From NCBI GenBank assembly GCA_017519185.1, contig JAFWSX010000025.1:94148-158147 (forward strand): a stretch of 64,000 nucleotides of DNA, written 5' to 3'. The translations under genes were made by a program, and so were the position numbers. The notes beneath the pieces were generated by a model. The model saw only the letters and a program-made list of their open reading frames with translations. It was not told the DNA's origin and searched no databases. Positions 14,658-24,844 of this stretch are shown in pieces. This DNA is from Bacteroidales bacterium. GTDB lineage: Bacteria; Bacteroidota; Bacteroidia; Bacteroidales; UBA932. Positions within the stretch are counted from its first letter, which is position 1. Each line of letters begins with the position of its first letter.

Positions 14658-16184
14658 ATGGACACAATCATCATCCTTGACTTCGGTTCCCAGTACACAC
14701 AGTTGATAGCCCGCAAGGTCAGGGAACTGGACACATATTGTGAAATCCATCCGTATAACAAACTTCCGGAGCTTACGCCGGACGTCAAAGGCGTGATCTT
14801 CTCAGGAAGTCCATATTCCTGCAATGCGGCAGACGCTCCCGTGCCTGACCTCGCTGCAGTGAAAGGCAAACTGCCGCTGCTTGCCATCTGCTACGGTGCG
14901 CAGTATCTCGCGAAATGGGGAGGCGGCAAAGTGCAGCAATCCAAGATCAGGGAATACGGCCGCGCAAACCTCCAGTACATTGACCGCAACTGTCCGCTGA
15001 TGCGCGGCGTAAGCGACCGGTCGCAGGTATGGATGAGTCACGGCGATACCATTGAGGCCATTCCCGACAACTACCGCTGCATATGCTCGACCGACAATGT
15101 CAAGTATGCCGGCTTCAAGATCGACGATGAAGAAACATATGCTATCCAGTTCCATCCCGAAGTTCACCATTCCGTGGATGGCCTGGCCATCCTGCGCAAT
15201 TTCGTAGTGGACATCTGCGGCTGCGACCAGGGTTGGACTGCGGCTTCGTTCGTAGACACTACCGTCAGGGAACTGAAGGAGAAACTGGGAGACGACAAGG
15301 TCATCCTCGGCCTGTCCGGCGGTGTGGACTCATCAGTGGCTGCGATGCTGCTCCACAGGGCCATCGGCAGCAACCTGCACTGCATCTTCGTGGACAACGG
15401 ACTGCTGCGCAAGGACGAGTTCAGTTCGGTTCTCGAATCATACCACGATATGGGCCTCAACGTCAAGGGTGTTGATGCGAAGGATCGTTTCTACAAGGTG
15501 CTTGCCGGCGTAAGCGACCCTGAGGCGAAGCGCAAGGCCATCGGCAAGACTTTCATAGAGGTCTTCGATGCCGAGGCTGCGCTCGTAAAGGATGCGAAAT
15601 GGCTCGCGCAGGGCACCATCTATCCCGACGTGATTGAATCGTCTTCGGTCAAGGGCCCGAGCGTCACCATAAAGTCTCATCACAATGTCGGAGGGCTCCC
15701 TGCATATATGCAGTTGAAGCTCGTGGAGCCGCTGCGCCTGCTCTTCAAGGATGAAGTGCGCAAAGTGGGCCGCCAGTTGCAGATGAGGCAGGAGTTGCTT
15801 GGCCGGCATCCTTTCCCCGGCCCCGGCCTGGCCATCCGCATCCTTTCGGATGTCACTCCCGAGAAGGTCCGCATCCTTCAGGAAGTCGATGACATTTTCA
15901 TCCGCGGCCTTCGCGACAACAATCTCTACGACAAGGTATGGCAGGCAGGAGCTATGCTGCTGCCGGTACGTTCCGTGGGCGTAATGGGCGATGAGAGGAC
16001 CTATGAAAGCGTCGTTTCGCTGCGTGCCGTGGAGTCTGTGGACGGTATGACCGCCGACTGGGCTCATCTGCCCTACGATTTCCTCGCAAAGATTTCCAAC
16101 GAGATCATCAACCGTGTCAAGGGCGTCAACCGCGTAGTTTACGACATCAGTTCGAAACCCCCTGCAACTATCGAGTGGGAATAG
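14658..16184 (+). CDS. guaA: GMP synthase, glutamine-hydrolysing
   Basis: GuaA aminates XMP to GMP using glutamine and ATP. The class I glutaminase domain shows [17 protein letters not shown] at the N-terminus, the nucleophile in [10 protein letters not shown] near residue 78 and FHPEVHHS near residue 167. The ATP pyrophosphatase domain has [13 protein letters not shown] near residue 220, and the dimerisation domain ends with the canonical PPATIEWE. At 508 residues it is full length. It is convergent with clpC, with a 14-base gap. Confidence 0.96.
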   Translation: MDTIIILDFGSQYTQLIARKVRELDTYCEIHPYNKLPELTPDVKGVIFSGSPYSCNAADAPVPDLAAVKGKLPLLAICYGAQYLAKWGGGKVQQSKIREYGRANLQYIDRNCPLMRGVSDRSQVWMSHGDTIEAIPDNYRCICSTDNVKYAGFKIDDEETYAIQFHPEVHHSVDGLAILRNFVVDICGCDQGWTAASFVDTTVRELKEKLGDDKVILGLSGGVDSSVAAMLLHRAIGSNLHCIFVDNGLLRKDEFSSVLESYHDMGLNVKGVDAKDRFYKVLAGVSDPEAKRKAIGKTFIEVFDAEAALVKDAKWLAQGTIYPDVIESSSVKGPSVTIKSHHNVGGLPAYMQLKLVEPLRLLFKDEVRKVGRQLQMRQELLGRHPFPGPGLAIRILSDVTPEKVRILQEVDDIFIRGLRDNNLYDKVWQAGAMLLPVRSVGVMGDERTYESVVSLRAVESVDGMTADWAHLPYDFLAKISNEIINRVKGVNRVVYDISSKPPATIEWE

Positions 16185-16198
16185 ATGCAGGATTCTGA

Positions 16199-18604
16199 TT
16201 AAATGCTCTCCGGACGCTGGCCGGCTATTATCATCTCCGCCAGCGGATCTTCGATATATTTCTGGATGGCGCGTTTCAGCGGACGGGCTCCATACTCGGG
16301 GTCATAACCCTGCTCGCACACGAGTTTCTTGGTCTCGGGTTTGATCTCGATGTCGTATCCCATTGCCTTCATCCTGCCGAGCAGTTCCTGGAGCTCTATG
16401 TCGCATATCTTCTCGATGTCTTCCTCGCTGAGCGAATTGAAGAGTATGCGGTCGTCAATCCTGTTGAGGAATTCCGGGGTGAACTTCTTGTTCAGGGCCT
16501 TCTCGATGATCTCGTTGTTGCGCTGGTTGCGGTCCGTTGACGGAGTCTTGAATCCTATGCTGTTTCCGAAATCCTTCAGTTCGCGGCTTCCTATGTTGGA
16601 TGTCATTATGAGGATTGTGTTCCGGAAGTCGATGTGGCGTCCTGCGCTGTCGGTCAGGCGGCCTTCGTCAAGCACCTGAAGCAGTATGTTGAAGATGTCG
16701 GGATGAGCCTTTTCGATCTCGTCGAGCAGCACTACGGAATATGGCTTGCGGCGCACGCGCTCGCTGAGCTGTCCACCCTCGTTGTATCCCACGTAGCCCG
16801 GAGGCGCTCCTATGAGCGCGCTCACTGAGAACTTCTCCATATATTCGCTCATATCGATGCGGATCATATTGTCGCTGCTGTCGAACATATATTCGGCAAG
16901 CTTCTTGGCCAGCTGCGTCTTTCCGACACCGGTAGGGCCGAGGAAGATGAATGTGCCGATGGGCTTGTTGGGGTCGCGGAGGCCGGCGCGGTTGCGCTGT
17001 ATGGCCCTTACCACCTTGTCCACTGCGTCGTCCTGTCCTATGATCTTGGTCTTCAGGCGCGGTGCCATCTGGATGAGCTTGTCGGTCTCTGCTTCAGAAA
17101 CCTTGCTTACAGGCACGTTGGACATCATTGAAATGACACCTGCGATGTCCTGCTCGGTGACGACGGCTTTCTGCTGTGCGGCGGCCGGCGTCGCAAGTGC
17201 CTGCTGCTCGGACTCGAGGGCTACTTCTTCCTTGCGCAGCTCGGCAGCCTTCTTGAAGTCTTCGCCGTTCGCGGCGTCTCTCTTTTCCTGCCTTACCTTC
17301 TCGAGCCTGGCGTTGACTGCATCTATCTCGGAAGAGGTCTGGCTGTCATATTTCCTTACGCTGTAGCGTGCGGCGGCCTCGTCCATTGCGTCGATGGCCT
17401 TGTCGGGCTGGCTGCGGTCGGTGATATAGCGGTTCGACAGCACCACGCAGGCATTAAGGGCTTCGGGCGTATACTCAACATTATGGAAAGCTTCGTATTT
17501 GGGCTTGAGAGTCTGCAGGATGAGCAGAGTCTGGTCGAAGTCGGTCTGGTCCACGATTACCTTCTGGAAACGGCGCTCCAGCGCTCCGTCCTTCTCGATG
17601 ATTTCGCGATATTCGTCGAGGGTCGTTGCGCCGATGCACTGTATTTCTCCGCGGGCAAGGGCCGGCTTGAGTATGTTGGCTGCATCGAGCGAACCTGCGG
17701 GGCCTCCGGCTCCCACAAGAGTGTGGACCTCATCCACGAACAGAATCACGTCCCCGGCCGATTTCACTTCATCCAGCACGGCTTTGAGACGCTCCTCGAA
17801 CTGGCCACGGTATTTTGTCCCGGCCACGATGGCGCTCATATCGAGGCTGACTATCCTCTTGTCCAGCAGGGCAAGGGGTGCCTTTTTGTTGGCTATGTCC
17901 TGTGCAAGGCCTTCTACGATGGCAGACTTGCCCACTCCGGGGTCGCCTATCAGCACAGGGTTGTTCTTCTTGCGTCGGCAGAGTATCTGGAAAATGCGCT
18001 CCACTTCCTTTTCACGGCATACTACAGGGTCGAGCTTGCCGCTGACTGCTTCAGCGGTGAGGTCGATGCCGTATTTGTCGAGGGTGGCGGTGCCTTTCTT
18101 TTCAGCTTTGGGAGCGGCCTGGGGCTGCGGCTTTGCTGCTGCGGGTTCTTCCCTGGGCGTTTCTTTCCTCTCGATGTTGCCGGCCATCACGTAGTTCCGG
18201 ACGCTTTCGTGGGTGATGCCGTAGCGGCGCAGCACTGGGGTCACTGTGTTGTATGACTCCTTGATGATGGCAAGCAGCAGATGCGTCATCTTGGGGGTGT
18301 CGGCGTTGCACTCTATGAGCTCGGTGGAGAGGTTGCGGTAGACATCTTCTATTTCCTTCGAAACCTTCACGCTCGAAGCCTTGTCGTATGGAATGTACTG
18401 CTGTGTGCCGATCACGCTTTCGATCTCGGCCTTTATATTGTCGGGATTGCCACCAAATGTCTTTATTGTGTCAATCGCGTCGTTGTCGCCGTCGCGGAGG
18501 ATGCCGAGGAACAGGTGGTCGGTGGTGACTGTGTTGTTTCCCAGCCTGGCCGCTTCTTCCTTTGCGTATGATAAAATCTTCTGAAGTACCTTGGTAAAAT
18601 CCAT
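16199..18604 (-). CDS. clpC: ClpC-type ATP-dependent Clp protease ATPase subunit
   Basis: This HSP100 unfoldase feeds proteins to ClpP. The Clp N-domain occupies about residues 1-145. AAA module 1 has GDPGVGKSA near residue 220, and AAA module 2 has GPTGVGKTQ near residue 555. Between them, near residues 425-455, lies a UVR-like segment ([13 protein letters not shown]), which marks ClpC rather than ClpA or the long coiled-coil ClpB. A low-complexity Ala/Pro/Lys linker sits near residues 150-170. Length (801) is normal for ClpC. A -7 box at 18625-18632 gives it its own promoter, divergent from tRNA-Lys. Confidence 0.92.
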   Translation of the reverse strand: MDFTKVLQKILSYAKEEAARLGNNTVTTDHLFLGILRDGDNDAIDTIKTFGGNPDNIKAEIESVIGTQQYIPYDKASSVKVSKEIEDVYRNLSTELIECNADTPKMTHLLLAIIKESYNTVTPVLRRYGITHESVRNYVMAGNIERKETPREEPAAAKPQPQAAPKAEKKGTATLDKYGIDLTAEAVSGKLDPVVCREKEVERIFQILCRRKKNNPVLIGDPGVGKSAIVEGLAQDIANKKAPLALLDKRIVSLDMSAIVAGTKYRGQFEERLKAVLDEVKSAGDVILFVDEVHTLVGAGGPAGSLDAANILKPALARGEIQCIGATTLDEYREIIEKDGALERRFQKVIVDQTDFDQTLLILQTLKPKYEAFHNVEYTPEALNACVVLSNRYITDRSQPDKAIDAMDEAAARYSVRKYDSQTSSEIDAVNARLEKVRQEKRDAANGEDFKKAAELRKEEVALESEQQALATPAAAQQKAVVTEQDIAGVISMMSNVPVSKVSEAETDKLIQMAPRLKTKIIGQDDAVDKVVRAIQRNRAGLRDPNKPIGTFIFLGPTGVGKTQLAKKLAEYMFDSSDNMIRIDMSEYMEKFSVSALIGAPPGYVGYNEGGQLSERVRRKPYSVVLLDEIEKAHPDIFNILLQVLDEGRLTDSAGRHIDFRNTILIMTSNIGSRELKDFGNSIGFKTPSTDRNQRNNEIIEKALNKKFTPEFLNRIDDRILFNSLSEEDIEKICDIELQELLGRMKAMGYDIEIKPETKKLVCEQGYDPEYGARPLKRAIQKYIEDPLAEMIIAGQRPESI

Positions 18605-18624
18605 TTTTTATAAATCTTCTGCTA

Positions 18625-18632
18625 CAAATTTA
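18625..18632 (-). promoter_or_regulatory. -7 box for clpC
   Basis: On the minus strand this reads TAAATTTG, a full TAnnTTTG match 20 bases before the clpC start. The best -33 candidate is the TTGC in the small palindrome GTTGCAAC at 18652-18659, which the divergent tRNA-Lys promoter also uses; its spacing to this box is a little long. Confidence 0.45.
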
Positions 18633-18652
18633 GAAAAGTTTTAAAATTGAGG

Positions 18653-18682
18653 TTGCAACTTAGAAAAAGTTGACTACCTTTG
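18653..18682 (+). promoter_or_regulatory. Bacteroidota-type promoter of tRNA-Lys
   Basis: TTGC at 18653-18656 and TACCTTTG at 18675-18682 are separated by 18 bases, fitting the -33/-7 layout of the phylum's main sigma factor. The tRNA starts 18 bases after the -7 box. Confidence 0.65.
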
Positions 18683-18699
18683 CAATCCCAAACGGGAAT

Positions 18700-18772
18700 G
18701 CTTCCTTAGCTCAGTTGGTAGAGCACGACACTCTTAATGTTGGGGTCCAGGGTTCGAGACCCTGAGGGAGCA
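18700..18772 (+). tRNA. tRNA-Lys (anticodon CTT)
   Basis: The 73 bases fold as a full cloverleaf: acceptor GCTTCCT pairs with AGGGAGC (one G-T pair), D arm GCTC/GAGC, anticodon stem CGACA/TGTTG with loop CTCTTAA, and T arm CAGGG/CCCTG with TTCGAGA. The anticodon is CTT, which reads AAG lysine codons. CCA is not encoded. A terminator follows 7 bases downstream. Confidence 0.95.
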
Positions 18773-18779
18773 CGAAAAA

Positions 18780-18808
18780 AACAGCAGTTTTGTAACTGCT
18801 GTTTTTTT
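18780..18808 (+). terminator. Rho-independent terminator of tRNA-Lys
   Basis: AACAGCAGTT (18780-18789) pairs perfectly with AACTGCTGTT (18794-18803) across a four-base loop, followed by a T tract. Confidence 0.85.
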
Positions 18809-18876
18809 GTGCTCCGGGAGCACAGTTTCTACGGGGGCTCTGCCCCCGAACCCCTGCGTCGCAACGCGACGGAACT
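18809..18876. repeat. Cluster of short palindromes after tRNA-Lys
   Basis: Three small perfect hairpins follow one another: GTGCTC/GAGCAC near 18809-18824, GGGGG-CTCTG-CCCCC at 18833-18847, and CGTCGC-AA-GCGACG near 18856-18871, with CGAACCCC between the last two. There is no plausible gene here. The GC-rich arrangement resembles a repeated intergenic element or the remnant of one. Only one copy is visible in this window, so calling it a family is inference. Confidence 0.45.
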
Positions 18877-18889
18877 GACCGTTAATAAA

Positions 18890-18920
18890 AAAAAGGCAAC
18901 CGAACTCCGGATGCCTTTTT
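18890..18920. terminator. Terminator at the 3' end of the MFS transporter gene
   Basis: AAAAAGGCA (18890-18898) pairs with TGCCTTTTT (18912-18920). Read on the minus strand it follows the MFS stop codon by about 20 bases and ends in a T run, so it probably serves that gene; it could also act on the plus strand. Confidence 0.65.
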
Positions 18921-18938
18921 CGTTTTTATCTATGAAGG

Positions 18939-20393
18939 TTATACCTCAATAGGTTTGTACTTAGGAACGAGTGATTTCATAATGATCCAGCCGATCAGGT
19001 AAGCGACGGCGCAGTAGCAGAAGATTACGAAATATCCTGCGGGCTTGCCTTCGAAACCGAGGAAGGTGAAAGCTGAGCCGGCGTTCTCTGCATATGTGAA
19101 GAGGTTACCTGCAACTTTCTGGACAATCATCGATCCGATACCGCCGGCCATTGTGCCGATGCCGGTGATGGATGCGATGGCACCCTTCGGGAACATATCA
19201 CCGATGGTAGAGTAGAGGTTGGCTGACCAAGCCTGGTGTCCTGCACCTGCCAGACCGATGAGGATAGCCGGCCACCAGGGGCTGATCTGTCCGAGAGGCT
19301 GGGCGAAGAGCGCAGCGATGGGGAAGAAGGCGAAGATCAACATCGCAAGCATACGGCCGGGGTAAGGGTGCATGCCTTTCTTCTCAACGAACAGTTTCGG
19401 CAGATATCCTCCGAAGATGGAAACTACAGTCACAATAGCGTAGAGAGTGAAGATGAGCGCCTGGCCCTTAGGGCTTGATGCTTTGATTCCGAACTGGTTG
19501 GCGAAGTAAGAAGGAGCCCAGAACAGGAAGAACCACCATACACCGTCAGTAAAGAACTTGCCGGTGATGAAGCTCCAGGTCTGTTTGTATTTGAAGCACT
19601 GCAGGAAAGAAATAGATTTCTCATCTTTCGCAGCGGCAGCGGCCTTGGCTGCTTCAGCTTTTTCTTCAGCGTCGTCCTGGTGGATATATTCGAGCTCAGA
19701 AGCATTCACATATTTGCTCTTCTCGGGCTTGTTGTAGAGCCAGGCCCAGAAGAACATCCATACGAAACCGATCGCACCGATGATGATGAATGCCATTTCC
19801 CATCCGAGGTTCTTTGCGAGAGCAGGGATGCAGAGAGGAGCTGCGAGAGCACCTACAGAAGCGCCGGCGTTGAAAATAGAAGTTGCGAAAGCCCTGTCCT
19901 TCTTCGGGAAATATTCGGCAGTCGTCTTGATGGCAGCCGGGAAGTTTCCGGACTCACCAAGCGCCAATATGCCTCGACAGAACAGGAACATGTAGACGGA
20001 GACTGTCGAAATGGCAAGCGCGATGTTGCTGCCGGCTTCAACGGCTCTGAGAGCTGCGACACTGTCAACACCATCAACGAAAAGGGTGGTGGCCCAGCCG
20101 CAGGCGGCGTGCAGAACAGCACCGAAAGACCATACTCCGATAGCGATCAGGTAGCCTTTCTTCGTTCCCATCCAGTCGATGAACTTGCCTGCGAAGAGGC
20201 TGACGAGAGCATAGAAGATAGAGAAGAAGCTGGTGATCGTACCGTAGTTTGCATCAGTCCAGTGGAATTCTGGCTTGATGAATTCATCGTAGGTCAGTGA
20301 CAGCACCTGACGGTCCAGATAATTGACCGTTGTCGCCAGGAACAGCATGGAGCATATCACCCACCTGAAATTTGTAGCTTTTGTGTTAGTCAT
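18939..20393 (-). CDS. MFS transporter, hexuronate (ExuT-like) anion:cation symporter family
   Basis: This inner-membrane permease has about 12 transmembrane helices. The N-terminal signature NYLDRQVLSL, the following helix pattern, and GESGNFPAAIKTTAEYFPKKDRA between helices 4 and 5 are typical of the ExuT/glucarate/sialate ACS group, so a hexuronate or similar sugar acid is the likely substrate. The charged central loop near residues 235-260 is Ala/Glu/Lys-rich. Length (484) is slightly longer than usual. An 81-base gap separates it from the esterase gene upstream. No uronate catabolic genes are in view, so the substrate is not confirmed. Confidence 0.82.
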   Translation of the reverse strand: MTNTKATNFRWVICSMLFLATTVNYLDRQVLSLTYDEFIKPEFHWTDANYGTITSFFSIFYALVSLFAGKFIDWMGTKKGYLIAIGVWSFGAVLHAACGWATTLFVDGVDSVAALRAVEAGSNIALAISTVSVYMFLFCRGILALGESGNFPAAIKTTAEYFPKKDRAFATSIFNAGASVGALAAPLCIPALAKNLGWEMAFIIIGAIGFVWMFFWAWLYNKPEKSKYVNASELEYIHQDDAEEKAEAAKAAAAAKDEKSISFLQCFKYKQTWSFITGKFFTDGVWWFFLFWAPSYFANQFGIKASSPKGQALIFTLYAIVTVVSIFGGYLPKLFVEKKGMHPYPGRMLAMLIFAFFPIAALFAQPLGQISPWWPAILIGLAGAGHQAWSANLYSTIGDMFPKGAIASITGIGTMAGGIGSMIVQKVAGNLFTYAENAGSAFTFLGFEGKPAGYFVIFCYCAVAYLIGWIIMKSLVPKYKPIEV

Positions 20394-20474
20394 ATAGTGA
20401 ATTTTATAATCAGAAAATTTGCAAATAATCGTCCGAATTTACGAAATAAAATTGAAGAAACCTATCATCTGGCA

Positions 20475-21428
20475 TCAGAATCCGCTTGAATAGGCTTGCT
20501 GGGGATTGGCGTATACCTTGCCGATCTTGTGGTCCAGATTGTTTATCTCCATATCTATCTGCCAGTTGCAACCCTTGTCTATGTAGTTGTCGATGAACCA
20601 CATAACTGCGTCGAACTGCTCCATCTGGAATCCTGCGACCTCGTGGGAATGGTTGATGAAAGTGGCGAAGCAGTAAGGATAGCCGGCATCCTTGAAACCG
20701 GCGGCCAGCGGCTTGCTGCCGAACATTCCCAGTCGGAAGATCTGTATCTTGTTGTAAGGCACAAGCCTGTCGGTGTCTCCGTGCATAAAGAACGTAGGAG
20801 CCGGGTCGTGCACTTCGTATTTGCACTCGCCCTTACTTGAGAAGACTCCTCCGGAGAACGAGATCACGCCCGCTATGCGGAAATCGGCAGGCATCGCAGC
20901 TGTCATCGGAGTGCGGTTGCTCAGCTCATAGTTGGCCTGGAGGACTGAGATCGCACCTGCACTGCTGCCGCAGAGTATTATCTTATCCTTGTCGATGCGC
21001 AGCGTTTCGGCGTTTTGGAGGATGTAGTCAATTGCGGCAAAAAGGTCTTCGGTAGCGATATCGATGGAGTTGCGGACCGGCTCCATCATCTTGAGAATGC
21101 TGCCGCCGTGGAAATCCCTGAGGCCTAGACGGTAGTCGCTGGCCACTGTCACATATCCCTGTTCGGCCATCGCGCGGCAGAACTTGGTGTAGAAGGGACT
21201 GCGCTGGTTGTTGTCCACGAAGCCGCCGCCATAGACGAAAATCATGCACGGCCTGAGCGAATCCGATTTCTGCTGGTGCTGCGGAAAGTAGAAATCGAGG
21301 GCGAGCGTCTGTGTGTCGCGGACGGCAAAAACCTGCGAACTGTCCCAGGGGTCGGACTCCTGGGCGACGGCGTCATAAGTGCAGAGAATCGCTGTGAAAG
21401 CAATGAAGGCGAAAATGAACTTTTTCAT
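20475..21428 (-). CDS. Secreted alpha/beta-hydrolase (carboxylesterase-like)
   Basis: The protein has a signal peptide (MKKFIFAFIAFTAILCTYDAVAQ) and an alpha/beta-hydrolase fold. Visible motifs are the oxyanion-hole strand IFVYGGGF near residue 88, the nucleophile elbow CGSSAGA near residue 170, an acid candidate in HGDTDRLV near residue 238, and a late His in NHSHEVAG. This is the layout of the BD-FAE/acetylesterase group, so a small ester or glycan acetyl group is a reasonable substrate guess. Its start is 2 bases after the stop of the GNAT/Mom-like gene, so the two are probably cotranscribed. Confidence 0.75.
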   Translation of the reverse strand: MKKFIFAFIAFTAILCTYDAVAQESDPWDSSQVFAVRDTQTLALDFYFPQHQQKSDSLRPCMIFVYGGGFVDNNQRSPFYTKFCRAMAEQGYVTVASDYRLGLRDFHGGSILKMMEPVRNSIDIATEDLFAAIDYILQNAETLRIDKDKIILCGSSAGAISVLQANYELSNRTPMTAAMPADFRIAGVISFSGGVFSSKGECKYEVHDPAPTFFMHGDTDRLVPYNKIQIFRLGMFGSKPLAAGFKDAGYPYCFATFINHSHEVAGFQMEQFDAVMWFIDNYIDKGCNWQIDMEINNLDHKIGKVYANPQQAYSSGF

Positions 21429-21430
21429 AA

Positions 21431-22171
21431 TTATGGTTTTATATATTGTTTCAGATATTTGAGGCTTCCGAAGTTCCGGATTTTCACTCCTCCGCAGTCG
21501 GGAGTGCGTTCACGTGCAAAGGTGACGGGGTTTATCCAGAAAGTCACCGGTTCGCGCAGCCCGGCCTCGTGGAAACCCATACGGGCATAGACGGCCCCGT
21601 CTGACCATTCCAGGTCGGCATAGGTCATCACTTCGTCAGGAGAGTTTTCTTCGACGAAACGTGCGAGCATGCGGCTCATCCCGCCGGAGATGCGGCTCCC
21701 CGAAAGGCTGGCATATCGCACCCATTCGAATGAGCGCAGCGGCACCTGGGCGCCTTCGATGTCGCGCGGAATGGTGCGGGGCGAGGAGAACAGCGACACT
21801 GCCACAAGTTCGCCGTCGAGGAACATACCGTATTTATATTTTGCCTTCGCTGTCCCGTAGCTGTGGTGACGGCTCAGAAAGCCGGCGGCCGCAACCGCGT
21901 CTATCCGCCTTATGTCGCATTTCCTGGCGAAAATCTTACGGTACCGGCCGAGGTGGGCGAGTATCCTTTCCCTTATATATGGCCCGGCAGCCATCCACCT
22001 GTCTTCGTAAAGATAAATGGTTCCTTTTACCCGTTCGGGGCGCTCGAATCCGTCAATGGGGACAAGCCGTATCTCTATCCCGCTGTCAGGAAAAGAAAAG
22101 AGCAAATCCTCTCTGCTGCAGGATATCCCCTGGGCGTCTATGAATCCGGCGAATTCGTCTGCGAAAGTCAT
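21431..22171 (-). CDS. Uncharacterised protein with a Mom/phage-type GNAT-like domain
   Basis: I do not recognise a named family with certainty. Residues about 90-220 contain the run FLSRHHSYG, YGMFLDGELVAVSLFS, FEWVRYAS, GGMSRMLARF, EVMTYADLEWS and YARMGF. This order (an H-x-x-G loop, a G-x-x-x-D/N-G-x-L-V-x-V strand, an E-x-x-R-x strand, a helix, and a YAD strand followed by Y-x-x-x-GF) resembles phage Mom DNA-modification proteins and GNAT-like domains in some phage homing-endonuclease proteins. The first 80 residues are unassigned. It carries no signal peptide, although the gene 2 bases downstream encodes a secreted esterase. It is divergent from gyrA. Confidence 0.5.
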   Translation of the reverse strand: MTFADEFAGFIDAQGISCSREDLLFSFPDSGIEIRLVPIDGFERPERVKGTIYLYEDRWMAAGPYIRERILAHLGRYRKIFARKCDIRRIDAVAAAGFLSRHHSYGTAKAKYKYGMFLDGELVAVSLFSSPRTIPRDIEGAQVPLRSFEWVRYASLSGSRISGGMSRMLARFVEENSPDEVMTYADLEWSDGAVYARMGFHEAGLREPVTFWINPVTFARERTPDCGGVKIRNFGSLKYLKQYIKP

Positions 22172-22216
22172 GGTGTAAAGGTATGAAAGTTCTTAGAATC
22201 TGTTGATAGATTCTTC

Positions 22217-22246
22217 TTGTCCCTTACAAATATTTTCGTATCTTTA
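22217..22246 (+). promoter_or_regulatory. Probable gyrA promoter
   Basis: TTG at 22217-22219 and TATCTTTA at 22239-22246 (one mismatch to TAnnTTTG) are 19 bases apart. The gyrA ATG lies 26 bases after the -7 box. Confidence 0.5.
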
Positions 22247-22272
22247 CCCGATATTTGAAGAGAAGTTTTTAG

Positions 22273-24825
22273 ATGGATTTTGAAGAAAACAACATTGTAG
22301 AAGAACCCACCGAGCGCCTGATTCCCATAAGCGTGGAGTCGGAAATGAAGAGCGCATACATTGACTATTCAATGTCTGTGATCGTGTCCCGCGCCCTGCC
22401 TGATGTACGCGACGGTATGAAACCCGTCCACAGGCGCGTCCTGTTCGGTATGGAAGGCCTTGGAGTAGGCTCGAGCGGAAGCACCAAGAAGTCCGCCCGT
22501 ATCGTGGGAGAGGTTCTCGGTAAATATCACCCTCACGGTGATGCCAGCGTATATGACGCCATGGCCCGCCTCGCGCAGCCGTGGAATATGAGATATCCCC
22601 TTGTTTTCGGACAGGGTAACTTCGGTAGCGTCGACGGCGACCCGGTCGCTGCGATGCGTTATACCGAGGCCAAACTTGAGAAACTTGCCGAAGAGGTCCT
22701 CGAAGACCTTGACAAGGACACCGTCGACTTCATGCCGAACTTCGACGAGTCGCTCCAGGAGCCTACTGTGCTTCCTGCAAAGGCTCCGTTGCTGCTGCTT
22801 AACGGTGCCGCCGGCATCGCGGTCGGTATGGCCACCAATATGGCTCCGCACAACCTGACAGAGGTCTGCAACGCCATCTGTGCATACATCGACGACCCCG
22901 AGATCACCGTTGAAGGCCTGATGCAGCACGTGAAGGGTCCCGACTTCCCGACGGGGGGTATCATCCAGGGCCTTTCAGGCATCCGTGACGCTTTCGAGAC
23001 TGGTCGTGGAAGGATTGTTGTCCGCTCCAAGACCGACATTGAAGTTTCCGACAGCGGCCGTGAGACCATCGTGGTTTCGGAGATTCCCTACCAGATAAAC
23101 AAGAAGGAACTGATCGAGAAGATTGCAGAGCTTGTCGAGGCCAAGAAAATCGACGGCATATCATACATCAACGACGAGAGCGACCGCAAGGGTATGCGCA
23201 TCGTCATCAAACTGAAGATGGGTGCCGTGGCCAATGTGGTGCTGAACACCCTGTTCAAGTATACCCAGCTGCAGGCCAGTTTCTCCGTGAACAACATCGC
23301 CCTTGTGGACGGCCGCCCGAAGCTGCTCAACCTCAAGGACCTCATCAAGTATTTCGTGCGCCATCGCCACGAAGTCGTGCTCCGCAGGACACGCTTCGAC
23401 CTTGACGCAGCCCAGAAGAAGGCTCACATCCTCGAAGGTCTGCTGAAGGCGCTCGACATAATAGACCTTATCATCGAGCACATCCGTGCATCCAAGACTG
23501 TCCAGGACGCCCGTGACGGCCTGATGGAGAAGTTCGGTTTCACGGAGCCCCAGGCTGATGCCATCGTCGAGATGCGTCTGCGTCAGTTGACTGGACTCGA
23601 AAGGGACAAGCTCCAGGCACAGTACGACGACCTGGAGGCGCTGATCCATCACCTGCAGGAAATCCTTGCCGACGAAAGTCTCCAGTACGGCATCATCAAG
23701 GACGAGATGCAGGACCTCATCGCCAAGTACGGCGACGACCGCCGCACCGAGATCGCTCCCAGCGCGGAAGACTTCAACCCCGAGGACTTCTATGCCGACG
23801 AGGACGTGGTCATCACGATATCCCATCTGGGCTATATCAAGCGCACCCCGCTGACTGAATACCGTCTCCAGAACCGTGGCGGTATCGGGTCGAAGGGCAG
23901 CACTACCCGCGAAGAGGATTTCATCGAACATATTTACGTGGCCAATATGCACAGCACTATGATGTTCTTCACCAAGAACGGAAAGTGCTACTGGCTCAAG
24001 GTCTACGAGATTCCTGAAGGCACAAAGGCTTCGAAGGGCCGTGCCATCCAGAACGTCATCAACATAGAGCCCGAGGATGTTGTCCAGGCATACATCAATG
24101 TCAAGTCGTTCGACGACAAGGAGTATGTCGACAGCCACTACGTAATCCTCGCCACCAAGTCCGGCATCATCAAGAAGACCTCCCTCGAGGCCTATTCGCG
24201 TCCCCGCGCCAACGGTGTCATCGCCGTGAACATCCGTGAGGGAGACGCCCTGATCGAAGCCCGTCTGACCAACGGCAACAGTTACGTGCAGCTCGCCGGC
24301 CGCGACGGATACCTCTGCAGCTTCCACGAGAGCAAGGCCCGCGCCATCGGCAGAACGGCCACAGGAGTGCGTGGAATAAGCCTATCAGAGGGTGACGAAG
24401 TCGTTGGCATGATTTGTGTTGAAGGTGACATTCCGGAAGAGAACCTGCCGCAGGTTTTGGTAGTAAGCGAGAACGGATATGGCAAGAGATCGAGGATAAT
24501 GGACTACCGCATAACCAACAGGGGAGGCAAAGGAGTAAAGACCATTAACGTTACTGAAAAGACAGGCCCGCTGATAGCTATCAAGGATGTGACCGATGAC
24601 AACGACCTGATGATCATCAACAAGTCAGGCATCACCATAAGGATGGCGGTTTCGGACATCAAAGTGGCAGGCAGGGCGACTCAGGGAGTCAAACTGATCA
24701 ATATCAGGGAAAACGACAGCATCGCAGCAGTATGCGTGGTAAGCAAGAGTGAAGAACCTGCTTCGGCAGAACAGGCTGCGGACACAGAATCAACCCCAGA
24801 CAATCAGCAAACACAATCAGAATAA
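22273..24825 (+). CDS. gyrA: DNA gyrase subunit A
   Basis: GyrA is the breakage-reunion subunit of gyrase. The N-terminal domain has [16 protein letters not shown] near residue 36, the HPHGD segment near residue 82 and the catalytic Tyr in [10 protein letters not shown] near residue 128. The C-terminal beta-pinwheel repeats end with the GyrA box region [13 protein letters not shown] near residue 750, which favours gyrase over topoisomerase IV ParC. The acidic, Gln-rich tail is usual. In the quinolone region the position of E. coli Ser83 is Ala ([10 protein letters not shown]). Length is 850 residues. The TPR gene starts 19 bases after its stop. Confidence 0.94.
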   Translation: MDFEENNIVEEPTERLIPISVESEMKSAYIDYSMSVIVSRALPDVRDGMKPVHRRVLFGMEGLGVGSSGSTKKSARIVGEVLGKYHPHGDASVYDAMARLAQPWNMRYPLVFGQGNFGSVDGDPVAAMRYTEAKLEKLAEEVLEDLDKDTVDFMPNFDESLQEPTVLPAKAPLLLLNGAAGIAVGMATNMAPHNLTEVCNAICAYIDDPEITVEGLMQHVKGPDFPTGGIIQGLSGIRDAFETGRGRIVVRSKTDIEVSDSGRETIVVSEIPYQINKKELIEKIAELVEAKKIDGISYINDESDRKGMRIVIKLKMGAVANVVLNTLFKYTQLQASFSVNNIALVDGRPKLLNLKDLIKYFVRHRHEVVLRRTRFDLDAAQKKAHILEGLLKALDIIDLIIEHIRASKTVQDARDGLMEKFGFTEPQADAIVEMRLRQLTGLERDKLQAQYDDLEALIHHLQEILADESLQYGIIKDEMQDLIAKYGDDRRTEIAPSAEDFNPEDFYADEDVVITISHLGYIKRTPLTEYRLQNRGGIGSKGSTTREEDFIEHIYVANMHSTMMFFTKNGKCYWLKVYEIPEGTKASKGRAIQNVINIEPEDVVQAYINVKSFDDKEYVDSHYVILATKSGIIKKTSLEAYSRPRANGVIAVNIREGDALIEARLTNGNSYVQLAGRDGYLCSFHESKARAIGRTATGVRGISLSEGDEVVGMICVEGDIPEENLPQVLVVSENGYGKRSRIMDYRITNRGGKGVKTINVTEKTGPLIAIKDVTDDNDLMIINKSGITIRMAVSDIKVAGRATQGVKLINIRENDSIAAVCVVSKSEEPASAEQAADTESTPDNQQTQSE

Positions 24826-24844
24826 ACAACTAATCTACACTAAA

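Noticed and set aside
18737..18952. 71-residue open frame across tRNA-Lys and its palindromes
   Set aside because: It reads through a tRNA, a terminator and hairpins and has no protein-like features.
23161..24327. 388-residue minus-strand open frame inside gyrA
   Set aside because: Antisense shadow of gyrA with Val/Leu/Asp-rich composition and no domain.
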